The notes below the pieces were generated by a model. That model saw only the letters and a program-made list of their open reading frames with translations. It was not told the origin of the DNA and searched no databases. A program made the translations under genes and the position numbers. Positions 55,750 through 64,000 of a stretch of 64,000 nucleotides of DNA are shown here, one piece after another. The stretch's first letter is position 1, and every line of letters starts with the position of its first letter. This DNA comes from Humulus lupulus. Taxonomy: Eukaryota; Streptophyta; Magnoliopsida; Rosales; Cannabaceae. Location of the stretch: contig NC_084801.1 of NCBI RefSeq assembly GCF_963169125.1, positions 113,611,061-113,675,060 on the forward strand, written 5' to 3'.

Positions 55750-57576
55750 CATACCTGTTTTGTGAGCTTTGTGAATTTCCCCCCAAGTGAGGCCCTCCTA
55801 AGATGGTTCCTACCCGCCCGTTTACTGGAGGAGGTCCTTGGGTCACTGGATGTCGGGGGCTACTAGAGCTGCTGCTGGGACCTGTGGTGTAACAGGTGGT
55901 ACCACCGCTCCTGCCACGAGAAGCTGTGCTGGATGCGCTCCACCCTTAGCATATTGATGGAGATGTCCCAGCTTGATGAGATTTTCAATCTTGTTCTTAA
56001 TTTGACGACACTCATTGGTGTGGTCCCCTATGTTGTTGTGGAAATGAAAAAATTTGTCAGGGTCCTGCCTATCCCGATCACTTCGAATGGGATGCAGCTT
56101 CTTGTAATGAATGTGTTGTGTCGTGGCCATGAAGATGTTAACTAGGGAGTTTACCAAGTCAGTGTACTTGGAATACTGTGAGACGTACTTCTCGCCTGAT
56201 GAGACTCCCTGCTCGGGTTGTGTGGTTCCGCTTCCTCTAGGTTTGCGGCCCTTACCCTTCCCTCCACGCCTAGTGTCGTTGGGAGCTCTACTGGATTCAG
56301 CAGGAGGGGGCAACAACTCCAGCACTGAATGCAGGTTGAAAAGCAATATATCCAATGGGCGCTGCCCCAAACCTTGTTGGAGCCATACCAAATCCAAGAG
56401 CACACATGATGCTGTAACCGAAGGGTGGGGCACTCTGGCAGGGTTGGACTCCCCCCGACCTCTATTGGATGGGAACATAAGGTGAATATTGGATCCCTGA
56501 GGCCACGGGTATAGGCATGACCGATGTAGGGAAGATGGTGGATGCTCCGAATGCCCCAATCTGGGCATCCTCCCAACTGATGTATTCTTGCGCTCGATGA
56601 ATGAAGTCGTTGAAACAATGACATCATCTTTGTTGAAGATCATCCCAAAGCAAGGACCCTGCGTGGATGCTAGCTTGTAAGGCCATCAACTGTTGGCCAT
56701 CATCAACCCTTTTAATTCTCACTGTTTCCTTCTTAAAGCAATTGATGTAGGCCTTGAAGGTCTCGAAGGTCCCTTGATTTATGTTGGCCAAGGCGTTGAC
56801 CTCAAAACGTACCTTCCGAACTCCTATGAATTGTCTTTGGAAGGCAGATGATAACTGGTGCCATGATTGAATGGATCCTGGTCAGAGCTTTTTAAACCAT
56901 TCATCTATTGGCCTCGCCGGGATGTGCGGGAACACAAGACACTTAGCGTCGTCGGAGACAGGATGCACTGACATTAATCTATTGAACATAGACAGGTGGT
57001 CCGTGGGATCCCAGCCACTATCATAAGGCGGTATGGATGAAATTTTGAAGCCTAGTGGTAGCGGGGCCTCAAAAAGGTGAGAGGCACATGACTCCACCTC
57101 TTCATCCTCTGAGTCAGACTCATGGCCTTGCCGCCTAGCCATCCTGAGCATTATCCGCTTTAGAATTTCTAACTCTGCACGGAGAAGGGTGTGATCCCGG
57201 TTGACGCTCTGAGCCGGGTTATCTCTTCTCCAAGCGTTTAGATTATCTAAGACTTCTGACAAGCCTCTCCAAACAGGCTCGTGTCCTCCCGCCTTATTGA
57301 ATCTCTGGGCATTGAGGTTGTCTTGCAGGTCGGCTTGTCCTTGAAATGCACTGTTCTCTTCTGGACGAGCCACTTCAGTCTCTCCATCGGACTCAACATT
57401 TTCGTTTATCGAGATACTGACATCGCGTTCTCCATTTTGTGGGGCATTCTTCGGGTGGATCCCCAGACTATGACTCCTATGGAGATGGTTAGGTCCCGAG
57501 GGGACACCAGCTCCAGACCTCGCATGATCGGTATGGGCAGGTCGGGGTAGAATGCCCCGAGCTCCACGAGCGCTGA
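55750..57576 (-). pseudogene. Tat2 gag, N-terminus cut by copia element
   Basis: Pieces 57595-56882 (native from 57576) and 56643-55843. The first has acidic and Asn-rich stretches (HEPVWRGLSEVLDNLNAW) and the start of the capsid (DPTDHLSMFNRLM, FPHIPARPIDEWFKKL). After a stop at 56882 the capsid continues in broken frames (QFIGVRKVRFEVNALANI, near 56830-56780). The second piece ends with the zinc-binding-like FHFHNNIGDHTNECRQIKNK and IENLIKLGHLHQYAK, typical of Tat gag. The start codon and 5' leader are missing because the copia LTR begins at 57577. Confidence 0.8.
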
Positions 57577-59420
57577 TGTTAGGAAACTTATACAAGATCT
57601 TTATTTATTTCCATGTAGATCTAATATTAAACAAGTTAATATGAGACAACCTAGAACATGTATCTAAAATTGAATTCAAACAAAAATAATGATAAGAATA
57701 CTTACATTATACGCAGTGGAATGAATGAGTCATTCCTTCAGTTTCTCTAACCCTTGTATCCTTTCAGTCGTAAGGTACTACCAAGAAACTGAACTGTTCT
57801 TCAATTTTCTTCATAGTCTTCCAAAGTATCCTTAGAATCACCTAGACTATGGTGGGAAATTCTCAACACATGAGATAGATACAGAGAGAAGAAGATAAAA
57901 GGGTAATGAGGCTTAGAAAATGACTTATGCAGTAGAGAAAATCTAAAACCTATCAGAAACTTGTGATTCAACTTGTAATTTCAACACTCACTTAGCATTC
58001 CTTTGATAAACTCAATTATGTCACTTATTTAATTAAAAAATCAATAGATTAATAGCCAATAATCAACCCAATGTCAAAATTATCATGGGCTTTAGGCTTG
58101 TGAAATTTCCCATTTAATTATAAGTCTATTGGACTTAAAATCAATGCCTATATTATTTTCTATTGATTTAATTAATGAAATAATTATTCAAATCCTTTAT
58201 CAAATTAATTATTTATGATTTTTACCTTGATTTAAACTTATTTATTAATTTAGATACCAATTTATCTTAATTAATAAAATTTTCCTAATTTCTCTTTTTT
58301 TCTCTAAATTGTATAACTCTGTGAAACTATCCAAAATTGACATGGTCAACTTTGATAATTCTAATTGATAATTAAATCAATTAATTGAGACTATCTAGAT
58401 GATTTTATCCAAGCTACAGTGGGGATCATGGGCCTATGAAATCAACTCCAATAAGTTATCATAAATCTAACAAATAAATTTACTAACTTATTAATTCCTC
58501 GTGACTCCACTAAAGATTTGAAATTGCACTCTTGAATTCATAGAACGCTCTATAAGAAATATAGATACGTTATTAATAATCCATTGTTACAACCATAAAT
58601 GTCACTCAATCCTCTATAGACGGTCTACAATGAGATGGACTAAAATATCGTTTTACCCTTCATTGTATTTATCCTTAAAACACTTAGTTCCTTGTAAATG
58701 ATATTTCAATAAACTAATATTAATTACTGAAATGAGATCTCTATCATTTAGCACCTTGAACCAAACTAAAAGGATACCATCGTTTCACTTCTTCATCAGA
58801 AGCTATAGATGTTCATATCTATGATTAACACTCCCACTCAATTATAGAAACGAGTTCCCAAGATGTAAGTATGGGCTAGTGTGTAGGGTAAGCTGGTAAC
58901 GAACAAGTCAAAGAGCTCAAATAATACAATCAGTTAGAATACTAACCACTCAGAATTGAGAATGAATTGACCTATGGTCAACTATATGATATGACTAGAA
59001 TAGATAATAACTGTATGTTTACTTATCAATTCTAATGTCAATATCGATCCAGTCCGATGTAACAAATACATCCGATCTTACTTACTTTGCTAATATTTTG
59101 GAAAGAACATAACACTACAATGTGTAAGTAGATTATATAGTAGATTGGCAAGTCAGTGTAAATCCTCTACACTGACTAATCTTAGGATAACTTATATTTG
59201 AACATATAATCACATTTATATTCCACTGTGATTACGTCACTATAAATATGATTAGCTATATGCTCAGGATTTAATATAAATTTATATGAAACAAATAATC
59301 ATGAAAATAAAACATGTGGCAAAGTGATTGATCAAGTCAAAAAATGATTTTTGTTCTTTTATTGATAATAAATGAGATTACAAAGAAATTGGGTTCTAAT
59401 TAGGGCATAAAATCCCAACA
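57577..59420 (-). repeat. Copia 3' LTR (1844 bp)
   Basis: On the - strand it starts TGTTGGGATTTTATGCCC at 59420 and ends CTTATAAGTTTCCTAACA-like at 57577 (window strand TGTTAGGAAACTTATACAAG). AT-rich, with no gene. The 5' partner is not in the window. Confidence 0.83.
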
Positions 59421-59434
59421 AACTCCCACTTGCA
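59421..59434 (-). other. Copia polypurine tract
   Basis: GCAAGTGGGAGTT on the - strand, abutting the LTR. Confidence 0.7.
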
Positions 59435-59444
59435 CTAATTGAAA

Positions 59445-60986
59445 CTAATGCCTTAATTCTACCATTTCCTTGATATGCTTATCAAATGTAGCTTCTGGTA
59501 GTGTCTTTGTAAACGGATCCGCAAGATTGTCTTCAGATGCAATCTTCATAACCTTCACATATCCTCTGGCTACATATTCTCGAATAATGTGATACTTCCT
59601 TTCTATATGCTTACTCCTCTTATGACTAGGAGGTTCTTTCGAGTTGGCTATCGCTCCTGTATTGTCATAAAACAATACAAGCGATTTATCCATTTCTGGA
59701 ATAACACCAAGATCTAAATAAAACTTCTTTAGCGAGACTGTTTCCTTAGCTGCTTCTGACGCAACTATGTATTTAGCCTCCATGGGGGAATCTGAGATCG
59801 CAGACTGCTTTACGCTTCTCCATATCACAGCTCCACCCCCAAGAGTAAACACCAATCCAGAAGTAGACTTCCTGTCATCGGCATCAGTTTGAAAATCTTA
59901 ATCGGTATAGCCTACAGGGTTCAGAACACCACCCTTGTAGACTAAAAAATAATCCTTACTCCACCTTAAATACTTCAAGATATGCTTAACTGCTATCCAA
60001 TGTTCTGGTCCTGGGTTTGTCTGATACCTGCTCACTACTCCCACTGCATAGCAGATATCTGGTTTAGTACACAACATAGCATACATCAGACTTCCAACTA
60101 CAGATGCGTAAGGAACTTTTCTCATTGCATCTTCCTCTTCAGGTGTCTGGGGAGACTGCTTCTTTGAAAGATGAATTCCATGGTGGGACAATAAACGACC
60201 TTTCTTGGAATTTTTCATCGAGAAACGTTCAAGCACTTTATCTATGTAAGCTACTTAAGATAGAGCTAAGAGTTTGTTCTTTCTATCCCTAATGATCTGG
60301 ATACCTAGAACATAACTTGCTTCACCCAAATCCTTCATATGGAATTGAGTGTTCAACCAATTCTTCACATTTAAGAATTTCTTAACATTGTTTCTAATGA
60401 GTAAGATATCATCTACATAAAGAACCAGGAATACCACAATTTGATTTGCCTTTAGTTGGTAAACACAAGGCTCATCATAAATTTGTTTAAAGCCATAGGT
60501 TTTGATTATTTCATCAAACCTAAGATTCCAGGAACGAGAAGCTTGCTTAAGTACATAGATAGACCTATTCAACTTGCAATCTTTTCCTTCTTGTCCAGCT
60601 ACTTTAAATCCTTCTGGTTGATCCATATACATGATTTTGTCAAGCTTTCCATTAAGAAAAGTTGTCTTGGCGTCCATTTGCCAAATCTCATAATTGAGAG
60701 CAGCTGCTATGGATAGGAGGATGCGAATGGACTTGAGCATGGATACCAGACTAAAAGCTTCCTCATAGTCCATGCCTTCTCTTTGGGTATAACCCTTTGC
60801 CACTAATTGAGCTTTATAAGTCTTGATATTTCCATCAACACCTCGTTTCTTCTTGTAGATCCACTTGCACCCAATGACCCTAAAGTCACTAGATGCTTCC
60901 ACAAGATCCCGGACGAAATTTGAGTACATGGATTCCATTTTTTGTTTCATAGCTTTGAACCATAGTTCCTTTTCAGGGCTAGCCAT
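59445..60986 (-). pseudogene. Copia reverse transcriptase and RNase H
   Basis: The RT piece 60986-60255 (243 codons) has VIGCKWIYKKKRGVDGNIKT, KAQLVAKGYTQREGMDYEEA, WQMDAKTTFLNGKLDKIMYM (Asp; the usual V-K-T-A-F is altered) and the catalytic LVLYVDDILLIRNN. A TAA at 60255 interrupts it, and 60236-59898 continues with VPYASVVGSLMYAMLCTKPD. The RNase H piece 59855-59445 carries SDSPMEAKYIVASEAAKE (Glu), LFYDNTGAIANSKEP (Asp) and the terminal ASEDNLADPFTKTLP. Three stops or shifts split it. Same strand and order as other copia pol regions. Confidence 0.86.
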
Positions 60987-61188
60987 TACCTATTTGAAAG
61001 ACAACGGATCATCATCACTAGTGTCACCAACAACCATATTGGTTTCACCATCCAAACCGTAGTGAACTGGGTTCCTAGAAACCCTCCCACTATGACGAGG
61101 CTCCGTGACTGTTTGCTCAGGAACAATGGTATTTTCTTCATATAAATCAACTTGCGTCGGTTGGACATGAAGAGTGGGAATTTCATCA

Positions 61189-62141
61189 TCAACTCACGTT
61201 GATGACGATGGAACAGGTTGGAGTCAATTCTTTAACCATCTCTTCTAAAACTACTATTCTCCGTGGTTTGAAGTTTTGGACATAGTCATTTTCCAAAATA
61301 GTAGCATTCGTAGAAGTAAGCACTTTCTTTTCTGAATGACTATAGAAAAGTTCACCCCAAGTACCTTTAGGATAGCCAACAAACATGTAAACTTCAGTTC
61401 AAGGTTCTAGATTTCCCTCCTTTTTCCTCAGGACGTGGGCGGGACACCCCCATATATTCTATAATGGCGCAAAATAGGTTCAAGACCATTCCAGCATTCT
61501 AAAGGTGTTTTGGGGATTAATTTGGATGGCAAGACATTGAGAATGTCATTCACGGTTTCAATTGCATGTCCCCAAAATGCAGTTGGTAGAGTTGAGTAAC
61601 TTAGCATGCATCTAACCATTTCCAATAAAGTTTTGTTCCGGCATTCCGCTACAACATTTTGTTGCGGAGTACCCGGGGCAGTAAGTTGTGATAAAATCCC
61701 AAGTTCAGTTAAATGATCTTGGAACTGCATATCCAAATATTCTCCACCCCTATCAGATTGCAAGATCTTTAATGTTTTATGTAATTGGTCCTAAGCCATT
61801 GCTAGGAATTCTTGAAACTCTGAAAATGTTTTTGATTTCCTATGCATTAGGTAAAGACATGAGTATCTAGAGTAATTGTCAATGAAAGTGATAGAATACT
61901 CAAAACCACCCTTGGCGTGTACATTCAAAGGTCCACAAACATCTGAATGAACAAATCCAAGTGGTTCTTTGGCCCTATCACTCTTTGCAAAGAATGGACG
62001 CTTGGTCAGTTTGCCTTCTAGAAAAAATTCACAAACTGGTAATTCACCTAAGGCGAGTTCCCTCAAAGGTCCGTCCTTTGTAAGTCTTTGAATTCTATCA
62101 TAGCCAATGTGGCATACTCTCAAATGCCATAAATACGTCAT
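61189..62141 (-). pseudogene. Copia integrase, broken zinc finger
   Basis: The piece 62141-61791 begins WHLRVCHIGYDRIQRLTKDG (His pair) then LPVCEFFLEGKLTKRPFFA. The expected C-x2-C is C-E-F-F, so the second Cys is lost. The catalytic Asp is in FVHSDVCGPLNVHAKG. A stop lies near 61792. The piece 61763-61428 has Asp in MQSDRGGEYLDMQF and Glu in QQNVVAECRNKTLLEM. The tail 61386-61189 (MFVGYPKGTWGELFYSHSEK) is the C-terminal domain leading to RT. Confidence 0.85.
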
Positions 62142-62185
62142 GTTATCATTTTCGGTCTTTTGACGTTTATTGGTCCTAGGTTTAG

Positions 62186-62593
62186 CTACTTTGAATAAAT
62201 CATTGTTAAGAGGAGGGGTTCGTTAGGTTGCAGAATATAAAGCCCATTTTCAAAACATGCAATACACAATTGTGATCCATTGAAAGATATAGATATATTA
62301 AAACTAGTGAAAGTCATCAAAAATTGTTCTAAATGCAACATGGAAACTGAAATTAAATTTCTACTAAAATCTGGAATAAAAAATACATCTTTCAAAATTA
62401 AATATTTATTTCTGAACTTTAGGGGAGCTCTTCCTCTAGCTTGCACTGCAACGAACGCTCCGTTCCCAACTTTAAGCTTTAAGCCGCCTTTGTTCACTTC
62501 CTCGCACGATTCAAGAAGCTGTAAAGAGTTACAAACATGGTTAGTAGATCCAGAATCAATAATCCAAACATATATAATCATAATTTTTTACTA
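62186..62593 (-). pseudogene. Copia protease and GAG-pre-integrase region
   Basis: Starts within the protease: VWIIDSGSTNHVCNSLQLLE carries the D-S-G active site, and LILKDVFFIPDFSRNLISVS its C-terminal half. It ends with the GAG-pre-integrase linker near ACFENGLYIL, before a stop at 62186. Upstream gag and zinc knuckle are missing. Confidence 0.8.
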
Positions 62594-62714
62594 AATATAT
62601 TAATATGAATTCAAATATTATAAAATACTATTAGTATAATAATACTTAATACAAGACTAGATAATTAATACTTATATTAATATAAATTTAAATATTATAA
62701 AAAATCATTATAAT
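62594..62714. repeat. AT-rich junction with imperfect direct repeat
   Basis: Almost pure A/T. Two related stretches (about 62599-62640 and 62673-62712) share attaatat.aatt.aaatattata and look like an imperfect direct duplication. No gene seen. Confidence 0.5.
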
Positions 62715-63190
62715 TGTTAGGAGTGTGTCGTAAAAGCATGTAAAAGACATTTGTTATTTATGTGAATAAATATATACAATAGTTTATTATTATTGTTATA
62801 TTTAGATTGTTAAATTATTGTTTGAATAATTTTGTAAATATCAGAAAAATTCCATATTCATTATTGAAGATGTGATCTTGTATTAGTACGAGAGATTAAG
62901 ATCACATGAATGAATACAAATAGTCAACAACAACAAATTAAAGTTATGGAATTCTATAATTGGAGTTGTAAGTACGGTTTGCTGAGTATCATGATGATAC
63001 AAATAATCTAGATTCAGATTATTGATGTGGTAAGACATCTCGGTAAATGTGCTTTATATAATATGATTATATATGACATGGATTGATATGAATAAAAGTC
63101 TTTATCCAAAAACCATTTACCAATAAAGACTTGTAATTCATATCATCACTGATGATCATTTATAGATCAACCTAAATCCTAAGTGTTCAT
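62715..63190 (+). repeat. 5' part of another copia-type LTR
   Basis: Starts TGTTAGGAGTGTGTCGTAAA and contains stretches typical of Angela/Tork LTRs of eudicots (gacttgtaattcatatcatc, aacctaaatcctaagtgttc). It is in the orientation opposite to the neighbouring copia element, and is cut at 63190 by a Tekay-type LTR. Confidence 0.6.
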
Positions 63191-64000
63191 TGTAACGCCC
63201 TACTACCTTACAGTCGTTACTAAGTGAGTTTGAAAATGGAAATTGTGCAACTAACAGACTCTACGAGGTTTCTAAAACCAAAAGCGTGACTAAACCAGAG
63301 TTTAAAGCTGTACTCTTTGAAAATGTTTAGTTTCATTGAAAACATTAAGTATCAAACATCTGGGATCCCAAAAATAAGGTTTACAAAATATTTACAACTC
63401 AAAAATAGATTTACACCAGGTTAACTATCAAAAGAATAAGTTAATACAACCATATACAAAATGCCCCCAACCAAAGCAGTCGGGCAGGCCGAACATGTAC
63501 GTGCCGCCCCCACGCTCTCCATACTCATGGACGATTGACTGACTCCTTGCTTTTACCTGCCACACAGAACACCCGTGAGCCGAAGCCCAGCAAGAAAACT
63601 CATACAGTATGTAACATATGCATAGAATATAGCTGACATATAATCCATTGATAAATAGGAAAACCATCAGACTGAACAAGCACGGCCATGCCGCCAGAGA
63701 GGCCTTACCTAAGCCTGGGGTCTCGGTCCTTACCGTAAGGATAACTCATGTATCCATTGGGTCCCACCCTGGCTATAAGCACTCCATGTGCTAAGTGTTA
63801 CTTCCGGCCCCAAGGCCGTTCTCGGCCTCTGCCGCTCTCGGCCTTAGCCGTTCATTTCATTATATTCATACATATAGTACATTTCGATATAATCATTCCA
63901 ACATATAATAATTTATTTAAGGTTATACATTCGCACATAATACAATCTTGGGCCATGCCCTGAAATAACTCTGTGGGCCCATGCCCTGCCCTCGGGTGTT
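63191..64000 (-). repeat. Tekay-type LTR, continues past the window
   Basis: Begins TGTAACGCCCTACTACC, aligning with the left ends of 39012 and 45202. It holds the GGCCGAGAACGGC-type array at about 63805-63860. The remainder lies outside the window. Sequence divergence from Tekay2 is clear, so it is a separate insertion. Confidence 0.85.

Larger units (their letters stand above)
37398..57576 (-). mobile_element. Tat2: second, divergent Tat-lineage element
   Basis: Read on the - strand from right to left: gag (57576-55750), protease, RT, RNase H, archaeal-type RNase H, integrase (to 52019), spacer with a 65-bp tandem array, an antisense gene on the + strand (38229-50185, interrupted), polypurine tract (37739-37754) and the start of the 3' LTR (37738 to 37398). 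The 5' LTR and leader are lost where the copia LTR begins at 57577. Tekay2 interrupts it at 39012-47414. Coding sequence is clearly related to Tat1 but much diverged. Many stops. Confidence 0.87.
57577..62593 (-). mobile_element. Ty1/copia element, Angela/Tork-like, 5'-truncated
   Basis: Read on the - strand: protease (62581), GAG-pre-integrase, integrase, RT, RNase H, polypurine tract, 3' LTR (59420-57577). Integrase before RT marks Ty1/copia. The long LTR starting TGTTGGGATTTTATGCCCTA resembles Angela/BARE-type LTRs. Gag, leader and 5' LTR are absent: coding sequence ends at about 62593 and AT-rich sequence follows. The left LTR end (TGTTAGG at 57577) sits in Tat2 gag, so it inserted there. 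Confidence 0.85.

Overview
The window is plant nuclear DNA, most likely from a eudicot with a repeat-rich genome. Nearly every base belongs to an LTR retrotransposon. I see no intact host gene, no rRNA or tRNA gene and no CRISPR array. The species cannot be named from the sequence.

Layout: (1) 1-2655, pol fragment of a Ty3/gypsy Tat-lineage element ('Tat0', + strand). (2) 2656-30069, a related Tat element ('Tat1', +) with a truncated 5' LTR and a full 3' LTR. Its pol is split at 7996-24082 by a Tekay/Del-type chromovirus ('Tekay1', +). Tekay1 is itself split at 14996-21654 by a young gag-protease-only element on the - strand ('TR-GAG'). This is a three-level nest, and target duplications support each junction that can be read. 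(3) 30070-30359, a small possible host-exon fragment. (4) 30360-34684, an internally deleted Tekay-like element (-). (5) 34685-37397, part of a non-autonomous Athila-like element (-). (6) 37398-57576, a second, divergent Tat element ('Tat2', -), split at 39012-47414 by a second chromovirus ('Tekay2', -). (7) 57577-62593, a 5'-truncated Ty1/copia element of Angela/Tork type (-). (8) 62715-63190, part of another copia LTR. (9) 63191-64000, the start of a third Tekay-type LTR.

The Tat elements are the most interesting part. Both carry an extra gene between integrase and 3' LTR, on the strand opposite to pol. In both, this antisense gene has a TATA box, a short first exon, four candidate GT-AG introns, similar exon sizes and a C-terminal coiled coil. 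One intron lies in an equivalent Gly-Pro position in both families. Both also keep an identical 16-nt polypurine motif downstream of integrase, separate from the normal polypurine tract beside the 3' LTR.

Nearly all coding regions have stops or frameshifts, so the elements look dead. The TR-GAG insertion is the youngest: its two 1240-bp LTRs differ at about 12 sites by eye, and its gag-protease has only one frameshift and one stop. Boundaries given as LTR ends rest on TG...CA termini, adjacent primer-binding sites or polypurine tracts, pairwise LTR comparison and target duplications. All alignments were done by eye.
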